A model generated the notes under the pieces. The model was not told the DNA's origin. It did not search any database and saw only the letters and a program-made list of their open reading frames with translations. Made by a program: the position numbers and the translations under genes. From Paracoccaceae bacterium (GTDB taxonomy: Bacteria; Pseudomonadota; Alphaproteobacteria; Rhodobacterales; Rhodobacteraceae), in NCBI GenBank assembly GCA_030697175.1, contig JAUYQR010000003.1, positions 248,001 to 312,000 of the forward strand: 64,000 nucleotides of DNA, written 5' to 3'. Positions 46,847-55,104 of the stretch are shown here, piece after piece. How positions within the stretch are numbered: the stretch's first letter is position 1; the number at the start of each line of letters is the position of its first letter.

Positions 46847-48133
46847 TCAGCCCGTGGTGGTTTCCTTCAGCTTGTCGATCCCCAGCGTTTTCAGCGCCAG
46901 GGTTTCGTAGAAGGGTTCGGACACGCCCTTGCGCAGCTTGCGGATGAAGTATTTCTCGAAGCCGATCTTGGCCATGTGGACCCATTTGCCCGAGGACGAC
47001 CAGTTCACGTTGCGTGGCGGAATCTGCGGTTGCGCGACGAAGGCAACGCCGCCATCGCCGAAGTCAGCGAGGCAGACGGCGTTCCATGTGCCGACGCGGT
47101 CGGGTTCCGTGCCGCGCAACAGGTTGCCGATGTTGAGGGCGGTGGCGGTGACCATGGACTCGATCATGAAGCCGGTCTTTGGAACGCCGCAAGGCACGGG
47201 CGTTGGCCCCATCGGCGGGATCGCCACGCAGACGCCGACGGCAAAGATGTTGCGGTATTTCGGGTTTTGCTGGTGATTGTCGACGATGGTGAAGCCGCGC
47301 GGATTGCTGAGACCCTCGATGCCGGATACCGGCTTGATGCCGCGAAACGCGGGCAACATCATCGAGAAGGCGAAGGGCAGTTCCCTTTCCGCCTTCACGC
47401 TGCCGTCGTCAGCAATCTCTTCGACGAACATCTTGCCGGCTTCGACGCGCTTCACCCGGGTCGAGGTCATCCACTTGATGTGCTTGCCGCGCATTTCGGA
47501 TTCCAAAAGCCCCTTGGTGTCGCCGACCCCATCCAGCCCGAGGTGCCCGATGTAGGGCTCGGGGGTGACGAAGGTCATCGGCACTCGGTCACGCACCTTG
47601 GCGCGGCGCAGCGCAGTTTCCAGGATCAGGAGAAACTCGTAGGCCGGACCAAAGCAGCTTGCCCACTGCGCCGCGCCGATGATGACGGGGCCGGGGTTGC
47701 GGACCAGTTCATCGAACGCGATGCGCGCCTGTTCGGCGTGGTCGATGTGGCAGACCGACTGGGTATGGCCGCCATGCGGGCCAAGGCCTTCGATCTCGTC
47801 GAAGGCCAGTTCCGGGCCGGTGGCGATCACGAGGTAATCGTAGGCGACGCTGTCACCGTTGACGAGCTGGATGCGGTTTTCCTCGGGGTGCAGGCGTTCT
47901 GCGGCAACGGGGATGAAGCCGATCCCCTTTTTCGCCATCGTCGGCGCAAGATCGACGGTGATGTCCTCCCGCTCGCGCCAGCCGACTGCGATCCAGGGGT
48001 TTGACGGGACGAAGTGATACTTCGGATCCTTTGTCACCACGGTTATCCGATCTTCCGGGCGAAGCTGATCCTTCAGCTCGTAGGCCATGATGGCCCCGCC
48101 CAGACCCGCCCCCAACACGACGACATGTGCCAT
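46847..48133 (-). CDS. sqr: Sulfide:quinone oxidoreductase
   Basis: 428 aa from the ATG at 48133, preceded by GGAGGAA. Membrane-associated FAD enzyme that oxidises sulfide to polysulfide and reduces quinone. Seen: VVLGAGLGGAIMAYEL FAD fold, FVPSNPWIAVGWR, TQSVCHIDHAEQA (Cys128), WASCFGPAYEFLL (Cys160), PYIGHLGLDGVGDTKGLLE, and WNAVCLADFGDGG (Cys354). The intervals 32 and 194 match Cys127, Cys159 and Cys353 of the R. capsulatus enzyme, so the catalytic set is complete. Lies in the same operon as the RND pump and the SqrR-like repressor. Confidence 0.93.
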   Translation of the reverse strand: MAHVVVLGAGLGGAIMAYELKDQLRPEDRITVVTKDPKYHFVPSNPWIAVGWREREDITVDLAPTMAKKGIGFIPVAAERLHPEENRIQLVNGDSVAYDYLVIATGPELAFDEIEGLGPHGGHTQSVCHIDHAEQARIAFDELVRNPGPVIIGAAQWASCFGPAYEFLLILETALRRAKVRDRVPMTFVTPEPYIGHLGLDGVGDTKGLLESEMRGKHIKWMTSTRVKRVEAGKMFVEEIADDGSVKAERELPFAFSMMLPAFRGIKPVSGIEGLSNPRGFTIVDNHQQNPKYRNIFAVGVCVAIPPMGPTPVPCGVPKTGFMIESMVTATALNIGNLLRGTEPDRVGTWNAVCLADFGDGGVAFVAQPQIPPRNVNWSSSGKWVHMAKIGFEKYFIRKLRKGVSEPFYETLALKTLGIDKLKETTTG

Positions 48134-48197
48134 TTGTTCCTCCAACGCACAGGGTTCACCCGATCCGGCCCCCAACGGGGCCGGGGCCTTCGTGTCG

Positions 48198-51100
48198 TCA
48201 GGTGCGGAACACCCGGTAGATGGCGGGAATGACGAGGACCGTCAGCAGGGTCGATGTCATCAGCCCGAAGAGAAGCGAGATCGCCAGACCCTGAAAGATC
48301 GGGTCGGCAAGGATGACCACCGCACCGATCATCGCGGCCACGGCGGTCAGGAAGATCGGCTTGAAGCGGATCGTGCCGGCGCGGATCAGGCTGTCCACGG
48401 TGACGGTGCCTTCCATGCGGATGAAATCCACAAGGAGGATCGAGTTGCGGACGATGATGCCGGCCAGCGCGATGAAGCCGATCATCGAGGTGGCAGAGAA
48501 CGGCGCGGCAAAGAGCCAGTGGCCAGCCATGATGCCAAGGAACGTCAGCGGGATCGGCGTCAGGATGACCAGCGGCAGTTTGAAAGACCCGAACTGCGCC
48601 ACGACCAGGATGTAGATGCCCAGAATCGCCACGCCGAAGGCAGCGCCCATGTCGCGGAAGGTGACCCAGGTCACTTCCCATTCGCCGTCCCACAGAAGCG
48701 TGGTCCTGGTCTCATCCTCGGGCTGTCCGTTCAGCCGGATTTCAGGCGCGCCATCGACGCCTTTCAGTGCCTCGCCGACCGCGATCATCCCGTAAAGCGG
48801 CGCCTCGAAGGCTCCGGCCAGTTCGGCCTGCACCATTTCGGCGGCGCGGCCGTTGTGGCGGAAGATCGGGAACGAGGCGCGTTCTTCCGTGATCCGGACC
48901 ACATCGCCCAGTTCCACGACGCCGCGTGCGCCCGGCAGCGTGTTGGCCGGGATCGGCGTGGTCAGGAACCGTTCGTCCAGAACCCGGTCACCCTTGGCGC
49001 GTTGCAGCACCAGCGGGATCGGGTAGCGCCCCTCGCCCCGGTGCGAATAGCCGACCGTGCGGCCACCGTTCAGCAGGGCGATGGTGTCGAAAACGTCACG
49101 CTCTTGCACCCCGAAGAACTCGAGATCATCGCTGGATACCGTTGCCCGCAAACGCCGTGCCGGGGTGCCGAAGCTGTTGTCGATATCGACGATGAAGGGC
49201 ACCGAGTGGAACGCGGCTTCGACCTTGGCGGCGGCGGCGCGGCGTGCCTCGGGTGTGGGGCCGTAGATTTCTGCCAGAAGTGTCGCAATCACCGGTGGGC
49301 CAGGGGGTGGTTCGACAACCTTGAGCGAGGTGCCATCGGGCATCGCAACCGCCTTGATCCGCTCGCGGATTTCCAGCGCGATGGCGTGGCTTGGCCGGTC
49401 ACGGTCGGCCTTCGGGGCAAGGTTGATCGCCACCTCGCCCAGATGCGGCTCTTGCCGCAGGTAGCTGTGGCGCACCAGCCCGTTGAAGTTGAAGGGCGCT
49501 GCCGTTGCGGCGTGGGTCTGCACCGAGGTGACCTCTGGAAGTGCAAGCACGATCGCCGCGATGTCTTGCGCCACACGGTCGGTCGCTTCGGTCGAGGCGC
49601 CTTCGGGCAGATCGACCATCACCGAAAGCTCGGACTTGTTGTCGAAGGGCAGAAGTTTGACCGTCACGTCCTTGGTGTAAAGCAGACCCAAGGAGCCGAA
49701 GGACAAGACCGCAGTCACCAGAAGGAACCCCAGACTGCGCCCTTTGCTTGCCAGCAGCGGCCGCGCCACAGCCTGATAGGCGCGTTCCATGAAGCCGCCG
49801 TGAGCGGCATCGTGGCCACCCATCGTGTCGCCATGGGAATGGGCAGACATGTCTGCCTTGCCCGCCACCTTGACCATCAGCCAAGGCGTGATCACCACGG
49901 CGACGAAGAACGAAAAGATCATCGCAGCGCTGGCGTTCGCCGGAATGGGCGACATGTAGGGCCCCATCAGACCCGAGACGAACAGCATCGGCAGCAGCGC
50001 CGCCACCACCGCCAGCGTGGCCACGATGGTCGGATTGCCGACCTCGGCCACGGCGTCGACGGCGGCGCGGATGCGGTCGCGCCCATCGCGCATCGCCCAG
50101 TGCCGGGCGATGTTCTCGATCACCACGATGGCGTCATCGACAAGGATGCCGATGGAGAAGATCAGGGCAAAGAGGCTGACCCGGTTCAGCGTGTAACCCA
50201 TGATCCAGGCGGCAAAAAGCGTCAGCAGGATCGTCACCGGAATGACCACCGCCACCACGATGGCTTCGCGCCAGCCGATTGCCACCAGCACCAGCGCGAT
50301 GATCGACACGGTCGCGAGGCCAAGGTGGAACAGCAGTTCGTTGGCCTTTTCGTTCGCCGTCTCGCCGTAGTTGCGGGTGACGGTCAGCGCCACGCTGTCG
50401 GGAAGGATGCTGCCGTGCAGACTTTCGATGCGGTGCAATGCGGCTTCGGCCACGACAACGGCATTGGCCCCCGCACGCTTTGCCACCGCCAGCGTGACCG
50501 CAGGGCTGCGCTGCACTTCCCCGGTGTCGGACTTGGTCAGATGCGAAACGATATGGTCCGAGGTATCGGGGACGAAGGACACATCGGCGACATCGGCGAC
50601 ATAGACGGGACGCCCGTCGCGGGTGGTGAGGAGGAGGTTCGCAACCTCGGACGGTGCGACGAGGGTCTGACCGGCGACCAGATCCACCTGTTCGCCCGCG
50701 TCCCGCAGTTTTCCGGTGTTCAGCGTGCGGTTGGCCTGGTCGACCTTTTCGGCAAGTTGTTGCAGCGTCACGCCAAAGAGCGCCAGGCGGTCCGGATCGG
50801 GCGCGATGCGGATCGCCTCGGTCGCCTCGCCGACCAGATAGGTCAGGCCGACGTCTTCGGTCTTGGCGACCTCGGCCTGAAGGGCGCGGGCGATGCGGGT
50901 CAGGTCGTTCGCTGCCACCACTTGCCCTGGCTTGGCCGACAGCGTGACAGTCAGGATCGCCACGTCATCAATGCCGCGCCCGACGATCAGGGGTTCGGGG
51001 ATGCCAACGGGAATCCGGTCAAGATTTGCCCGGACCTTGTCGTGCACCCGCAGGATCGCGTCTTCGGCGCTGGTGCCAACCTTGAACCGCGCCATGACCA

Positions 51101-51401
51101 GCACCGCATCATCGCGGGTGTTGGAATAGACGTGTTCGACATCGTTGATGCCCTTGACGATCACCTCGAGCGGTTCGGTGACCAGTTTCACCGCGTCTTC
51201 GGCCTTCAGACCCTGAGCCTGAACATGAATGTCGACCATCGGGACGGAAATCTGCGGTTCTTCCTCGCGCGGAAGTGCGCCCAAGGCGACCAGACCGGCG
51301 GCAAGTGCTGCCACGATGAACAGAGGCGTCAGCGAGGATGCGATGAACGCGCGGGTCAGCGCACCGGCAAGGCCAAGCGGACCGGGCTTGAAGTCACTCA
51401 T
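48198..51401 (-). CDS. RND efflux permease of the sulfide operon
   Basis: 1067 aa. Seen: LTPLFIVAALAAGLVALGALPREEEPQISVP N-terminus, a proton-relay helix with FALIFSIGILVDDAIVVIEN, the second-half repeat GFIALAGIIVRNSILLVDFI. It resembles the group of RND pumps with an acidic PREEEPQI motif rather than AcrB or CusA; the methionine triad of CusA is not evident. A His-rich segment (AHSHGDTMGGHDAAHGG) lies after the first membrane half, about residues 505-530. Starts within the end of the adaptor (8-base overlap). Substrate unknown. Confidence 0.92.
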   Translation of the reverse strand: MSDFKPGPLGLAGALTRAFIASSLTPLFIVAALAAGLVALGALPREEEPQISVPMVDIHVQAQGLKAEDAVKLVTEPLEVIVKGINDVEHVYSNTRDDAVLVMARFKVGTSAEDAILRVHDKVRANLDRIPVGIPEPLIVGRGIDDVAILTVTLSAKPGQVVAANDLTRIARALQAEVAKTEDVGLTYLVGEATEAIRIAPDPDRLALFGVTLQQLAEKVDQANRTLNTGKLRDAGEQVDLVAGQTLVAPSEVANLLLTTRDGRPVYVADVADVSFVPDTSDHIVSHLTKSDTGEVQRSPAVTLAVAKRAGANAVVVAEAALHRIESLHGSILPDSVALTVTRNYGETANEKANELLFHLGLATVSIIALVLVAIGWREAIVVAVVIPVTILLTLFAAWIMGYTLNRVSLFALIFSIGILVDDAIVVIENIARHWAMRDGRDRIRAAVDAVAEVGNPTIVATLAVVAALLPMLFVSGLMGPYMSPIPANASAAMIFSFFVAVVITPWLMVKVAGKADMSAHSHGDTMGGHDAAHGGFMERAYQAVARPLLASKGRSLGFLLVTAVLSFGSLGLLYTKDVTVKLLPFDNKSELSVMVDLPEGASTEATDRVAQDIAAIVLALPEVTSVQTHAATAAPFNFNGLVRHSYLRQEPHLGEVAINLAPKADRDRPSHAIALEIRERIKAVAMPDGTSLKVVEPPPGPPVIATLLAEIYGPTPEARRAAAAKVEAAFHSVPFIVDIDNSFGTPARRLRATVSSDDLEFFGVQERDVFDTIALLNGGRTVGYSHRGEGRYPIPLVLQRAKGDRVLDERFLTTPIPANTLPGARGVVELGDVVRITEERASFPIFRHNGRAAEMVQAELAGAFEAPLYGMIAVGEALKGVDGAPEIRLNGQPEDETRTTLLWDGEWEVTWVTFRDMGAAFGVAILGIYILVVAQFGSFKLPLVILTPIPLTFLGIMAGHWLFAAPFSATSMIGFIALAGIIVRNSILLVDFIRMEGTVTVDSLIRAGTIRFKPIFLTAVAAMIGAVVILADPIFQGLAISLLFGLMTSTLLTVLVIPAIYRVFRT

Positions 51402-52386
51402 GACCGGCCCCGGCCACCGGGTCGGTGACGATGCGGTCGCCCGCAGACAGTCCGGTCAGGATCTCGACCACCTCGCCCTGGTCGGTCTTGGAGCGCTGGC
51501 CTGGCACAACGCTGCGCAGCGTCGGCCCGGCGTCGGTTTCCACCTGAACGAAATCCAGACCCGAATTGGAAATGAGCGCGCTGACAGGAACGAACAGGGC
51601 CTCGCGCTCCTGCATCGGCAGCCGCACCAGCACGCGCGCATCGACAAAGCGGTCGGGGGCGCCCTGCACGTCGACATCGGCAATGACGCGGCCGTTTTCG
51701 ATCAGGGGATAGACCTTGATCAGACGGCCTGACTGAACCCCCGCGACGCCCTCGATCCGGATTTCGGCACCTTCTTGCAGCATGGCGGCATGGCGTTCCG
51801 GCACCGCAAGGCGCAAGAAGATGCCTCCGACGCTGATCAGCGCGACAGGCTCGCCCGGCATGACCACGGCCCCGGTCGACACGGGAACATCAAGCACCCT
51901 GCCCCCGGCTGGCGCCAGAACACGGCCCTCGTCCTGGGTTTGGCGGATCAGTTCGATTTCGGCTTCGATCGACGCGATCTGGCCTTTCAGCACTTCGACC
52001 TGCGTCCGCAGCCCGTCCAGCCGCTGGACCGTGCTGACCCCTTGCTTGAGTAGCTGTTCACCGCGCGCCAGCTCGGTTTCAGCATTCGCAAGCTGTGCGG
52101 CCTGCGCCCCTTTCCGCGCCTCGAGCGCGCTGAGCTGAAAGGTCAGTTTGTCGTCGATCACCGTGGCGATCAGTTCGCCTTCGCTGACCACATCCCCTTC
52201 GGTGACATTCAGGGCGACCACTGTGCCCCCGATACGCACTCGGGCGGGCACACGATCACGCGCCTCGATTCGTCCGTAGACGGCCTTCCATTCTGTCGTC
52301 GTGGTGGGCGTGAGGTTCAGCGTTTCGCCAACAACTTGCAGCGGCGACAGGAAGATCAGGGGCAAGACGATCAGACCGAGCTTCAT
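51394..52386 (-). CDS. RND periplasmic adaptor of the sulfide operon
   Basis: 330 aa from the ATG at 52386, supported by GGAGG just upstream. Seen: signal peptide MKLGLIVLPLIFLSPLQVVG, lipoyl-like halves (VGGTVVALNVTEGDVVSEGELIATV-type and GRVLAPAGGRVLDVPVSTG), a coiled-coil stretch rich in Glu/Leu, and a barrel domain (PERHAAMLQEGAEIRIEGV). First gene of the operon; the palindrome at 52401-52420 immediately precedes its ribosome site. Confidence 0.92.
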   Translation of the reverse strand: MKLGLIVLPLIFLSPLQVVGETLNLTPTTTTEWKAVYGRIEARDRVPARVRIGGTVVALNVTEGDVVSEGELIATVIDDKLTFQLSALEARKGAQAAQLANAETELARGEQLLKQGVSTVQRLDGLRTQVEVLKGQIASIEAEIELIRQTQDEGRVLAPAGGRVLDVPVSTGAVVMPGEPVALISVGGIFLRLAVPERHAAMLQEGAEIRIEGVAGVQSGRLIKVYPLIENGRVIADVDVQGAPDRFVDARVLVRLPMQEREALFVPVSALISNSGLDFVQVETDAGPTLRSVVPGQRSKTDQGEVVEILTGLSAGDRIVTDPVAGAGHE

Positions 52387-52400
52387 GGCAACCTCCACTA

Positions 52401-52420
52401 CATACACATATTAATGTATG
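52401..52420. promoter_or_regulatory. Palindromic operator candidate of the sulfide operon
   Basis: CATACA-CATATTAA-TGTATG, 6-bp arms with an 8-base AT-rich spacer, about 15 bases before the adaptor start. SqrR/BigR-type repressors bind AT-rich inverted repeats with similar 8-base spacing, so this is the likely target of the repressor encoded at the operon's end; arm sequence is not identical to the SqrR site I recall. Confidence 0.5.
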
Positions 52421-52616
52421 AATGTTTTGCATCTGGCAAGGGGAAAGTCCGATGCGGCAAGTTGGGGCTGGCGCGCTTGCCTGCGGTCATCGTGCCCGAC
52501 GAGCGGTCGTCAGGCCCGATGCCGCAATGGATTGTCGTTCCAGCGGCGGCGTTCTGGTGGGCGCGACCTGGTCTTGAGCCACAGACGACGGCAACGAAGA
52601 CTGACAGCGGCGCCGC

Positions 52617-53543
52617 ATCGCCGGGACGCACCCGAAGGCGGTCACCCTGCATGATGTTCTCCAGCGGCGCGTCATACCCCGACCCATCGGAAAGAATGCG
52701 CCGCGCGGTCTTGGGTGCCAGATCCAGCAGCGCGCGGATCGCGTCGCCAGTGCGTTCGCGCGCCCGAAGTTCCAGCACCTGACCGACAAAGACCAGCGCC
52801 ACGATCACGACCGCAGCCTCGTAATACGTGCCGACACCGTGGCCCATCCGGTAGACCTCGGGGAACTCGCCGGGCAGAAAGGTCGCGACCAGTGAATAGA
52901 GGTATGCAGCCGCGACCCCAAGGCTGATCAGCGTCCACATGTTGGGCGACCGGTTCACCAGCGAGTCCCACCCGCGCCTGAAGAACGGCACGGCGGCCCA
53001 CAGGATGATCGGGCTTGCCAGGATGAACTCCAGATAGCTGGCCGTCTGATGACCGATCCAGTCGCGCACCGGCAGGTCCACCAGTTCGCCCATCGTGAGC
53101 CCGATCAAGGGAACCGCCGCCGCCGCCGAAATCCACATCCTGCGGGTAAAGTCCGTGACCTCAAGGCTGGGCGCGTCTGAGGGCAGGATGGGCTACAGCG
53201 CCATACCGCAGATCGGGCAAGTGCCCGGCGCATCGCGAATGATCTGGGGATGCATCGGGCAGGTACACTGGACAGCGGCAGGAGTGGTCGCCTTTGTCGC
53301 CACGGCACGACCGGAAGCGTAAAACCACGGATCGGCCTTGAATTTCGCCTGACATCTTGCCGAACAGAAATGGAAGGTATTGCCGGCGAACTCCCCGGTC
53401 CTCGTATCGGCCTTCACGGTGACTGTCATGCCGCAGACCGGGTCTGCGGTCGTGGGACCGGAGGGGGGCTTGGTTGGAGGCCCGGCGTGGTGGTTCGCCA
53501 TATGGTGATGGTCGGTGCCGGAGTGTGGATGTGCAGCGGTCAT
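52617..53543 (-). pseudogene. Copper/silver-type P1B-ATPase, inactivated
   Basis: Starts at 53543 (AAAGGAG upstream) with a His-rich head, a YHS metal domain (DPVCGMTV...FCSARCQAKF) and a heavy-metal-binding domain (CTCPMHPQIIRDAPGTCPICG). After 116 codons comes an amber stop (53193-53195) where relatives have Glu (ALEP), then the same frame continues with MWISAAAAVPLIGLTMGEL and membrane helices up to the actuator domain GDRLRVRPGD at about 52617, where homology stops. The actuator core, phosphorylation DKTGT and ATP-binding domain are missing. The 196 bases from 52421 to 52616 are unrecognised, possibly a remnant of the deleting event. Confidence 0.88.
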
Positions 53544-53599
53544 TGCGTTCTCCTTTCGCGGCCCGCGCCGCGTGAGGGTAGAGATGGACCTGAGGGTTC

Positions 53600-53630
53600 A
53601 CTTTGCAGCTTCCCACTGTGGGAAGGTCAA
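53600..53630 (-). promoter_or_regulatory. CueR/MerR-type promoter of the dead copper ATPase
   Basis: On the minus strand TTGACC (-35), an inverted repeat CTTCCCAC-A-GTGGGAAG in the 19-base spacer, then CAAAGT (-10). The long 19-base spacing and the CCTTCC/GGAAG arms are typical of MerR-family copper sensors. No cueR gene is in the window. Confidence 0.75.
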
Positions 53631-53752
53631 GAGAAGATCAGGCAAGACAGCGGCACGCTGAAATCGAGGGAAAGACCTCCCGCGATGCGGTTGTGCGAGG
53701 CCGGATAAAGCCTTGGACCCAAGCAAGGGCTGCGACGCATTGAGAGGGATCA

Positions 53753-53801
53753 TGGTGCACCCGACACGATTCGAACGTGTGGCCTCTGCCTTCGGAGGGC
53801 A
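53753..53801 (-). repeat. attachment site: 3' fragment of tRNA-Arg(CCG)
   Basis: The minus strand reads the anticodon arm (TGCC, loop CTCCGAA, GGCA; anticodon CCG), variable region, T arm with GTTCGAATC and acceptor end GGGTGCACCA. The D arm and 5' acceptor strand are absent; sequence beyond 53801 is unrelated. This 49-base 3' piece next to an integrase is the hallmark of site-specific insertion into a tRNA gene; the restored full gene should lie at the other end of the element, outside the window. Confidence 0.87.
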
Positions 53802-53880
53802 TGACTGGGCTTTTTGTTGCTTTTATATTCACCCTTTATTCCCTTTATTTTCACGGTTCGGCGGGGTTCGTTTTACTCGA

Positions 53881-53900
53881 AACTGTGGCGCGTCACAGTT
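53881..53900. terminator. Hairpin over the integrase stop codon
   Basis: AACTGTG-GCGCGT-CACAGTT, 7-bp arms, includes the integrase stop at 53893-53895. Without a T-run it may be a weak terminator or an integrase/xis arm site. The adjacent 53829-53850 region has two CCTTTATT direct repeats, possible arm-type sites. Confidence 0.4.
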
Positions 53901-54954
53901 TCCTTTCTAGGATCTCCATCGCCCTATCCTGATAATGCGGGCTGTGATGGTAGTAGACTTTGCGGATCGTCTCGGCTGACGTGTCGAAGTAGTCGGCAGC
54001 GTCTTCGATCGGCAGACCCTTCTGCATTCCCCAAGTGATCGCAGTATGCTTCAGGGTGTGGGGCGAGACGCCGGCAAGCCCTGCCCGCTCACGCGCGCCT
54101 TCGAAAGCGTGTTTGATATCGCCGACCCGCTGCCCGTCGATCTCGACTGCCCACCGTGCCCCAAGGTCTTTCCAGCGGCGGCAATGGGCGAGGAGTCGAC
54201 GGGTCAGGCGAACGGGCTTGCGGCGCTTTTTGGTCTCGCGTTCATCTGCGCCGCGCCGGTACATTACGCCCCGGTCTACGTCGATCCACCCGCCCACGGT
54301 CGAAGGCATAAACGACAGGTTCAGGATCGCATCCTTTCGGGTGCCGGTGTAGACGCCCAGCAGAATGAACCGCGCCAGATGCTTGCCCCTTTGGCTGCGC
54401 CAGGCGGCCCAGATCAGTTTTGCGGCTTCGTCACGGGTCAGCCACCGGTCGCGGGACGGCGGCTTTTCGGGAAGTGTTACCTTCGTCGTCGTCAGAAGAT
54501 AACCCTCCTTGTGGCAGTAGTTGATTGCGGCCTGAAGCACGTTCAGTTCCCGGCGAAGCGTCCCGTCTGATATCGGTTGTGCGCTTCCATCCTTGAACCG
54601 GCGGGTTCGGGTCTTGGCATAGCGGCGGCAGGTCTCGCCCTTTACGTCTGCCACGCTCAGAGCACCCCAAAAGGCTAGGAGGGCGTCGATCGCATAACCT
54701 ATGCGGCTAGGGGCTGCGACCGTGACGCCGTGTTCTCGCCCGTAAATATCCAAGACTTCGGAGATCGGCATTCGGTCGGCGCGGCGGGTGCCGGTTACCG
54801 TGTCCTTGCTGGCGATATAGGCCGCGAGCAGCCTTTCAGCTTCGATGCGGTCGCTTGTGCCCGTGCTGCGCTCGGGGCATCCACTGTCGCGGATGATGTA
54901 GGTTTGCTTGTCCTTTCTCCAATAGAGTCGAGCGCCGGCGGCTTTTCTTGGCAT
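53893..54954 (-). CDS. int: Tyrosine-family site-specific integrase
   Basis: 353 aa. Seen: an N-terminal SAM-like DNA-binding part (PISEVLDIYGREHG...), catalytic Arg in GVYTGTRKDAILNL, the box II motif SPHTLKHTAITWGM (His-x-Leu-Lys-His), and the nucleophile region RKVYYHHSPHYQDRAMEIL. It should carry out integration and excision at the tRNA-Arg site 90 bases away. The gene starts inside the HTH gene at 54795-55100 in another frame, so the two are coupled. Confidence 0.94.
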   Translation of the reverse strand: MPRKAAGARLYWRKDKQTYIIRDSGCPERSTGTSDRIEAERLLAAYIASKDTVTGTRRADRMPISEVLDIYGREHGVTVAAPSRIGYAIDALLAFWGALSVADVKGETCRRYAKTRTRRFKDGSAQPISDGTLRRELNVLQAAINYCHKEGYLLTTTKVTLPEKPPSRDRWLTRDEAAKLIWAAWRSQRGKHLARFILLGVYTGTRKDAILNLSFMPSTVGGWIDVDRGVMYRRGADERETKKRRKPVRLTRRLLAHCRRWKDLGARWAVEIDGQRVGDIKHAFEGARERAGLAGVSPHTLKHTAITWGMQKGLPIEDAADYFDTSAETIRKVYYHHSPHYQDRAMEILERKL

Positions 54955-55100
54955 CTTAGGATTAACTCCGACAAAGAGATTTCGTTGATACGGATAGCAC
55001 GGCCCATGCGGACTAGGAGACCGTGCTTTTCCGCAGCGGACTTGAGGGACCCTTTCGGGACCCCCAAGCGAAGCGCAGCTTCCTCAATGCGTAGCAGCAT
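54795..55100 (-). CDS. HTH protein, excisionase-like
   Basis: 101 aa from the ATG at 55100. Seen: LLRIEEAALRLGVPKGSLKSAAEKHG followed by LVRMGRAIRINEISLSELI, a MerR/HTH_17-type winged helix as in excisionases (AlpA/Xis). The C-terminal half (about 53 codons) overlaps the integrase start in a different frame and is low-complexity (Ser/Ala/Thr), so only the first 55 residues may be functional. Directionality control of excision is the likely role. Four bases after the DUF2190 gene. Confidence 0.7.
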   Translation of the reverse strand: MLLRIEEAALRLGVPKGSLKSAAEKHGLLVRMGRAIRINEISLSELILRCQEKPPALDSIGERTSKPTSSATVDAPSAARAQATASKLKGCSRPISPARTR

Positions 55101-55104
55101 GACT

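Noticed and set aside
48198-52386. Cus-type copper/silver efflux identity for the RND pair, suggested by the adjacent copper ATPase
   Set aside because: CusA methionine pairs and CusB metal sites are not evident, and the gene order ties the pump to sqr and a sulfide-type repressor instead.
52421-52616. Insertion sequence remnant beside the copper ATPase
   Set aside because: No transposase motif, terminal inverted repeats or target duplication could be recognised; kept only as unassigned sequence.
54035-54352. Plus-strand frame inside the integrase gene
   Set aside because: Mirror frame without ribosome site or motif; the opposite strand encodes a canonical tyrosine recombinase.
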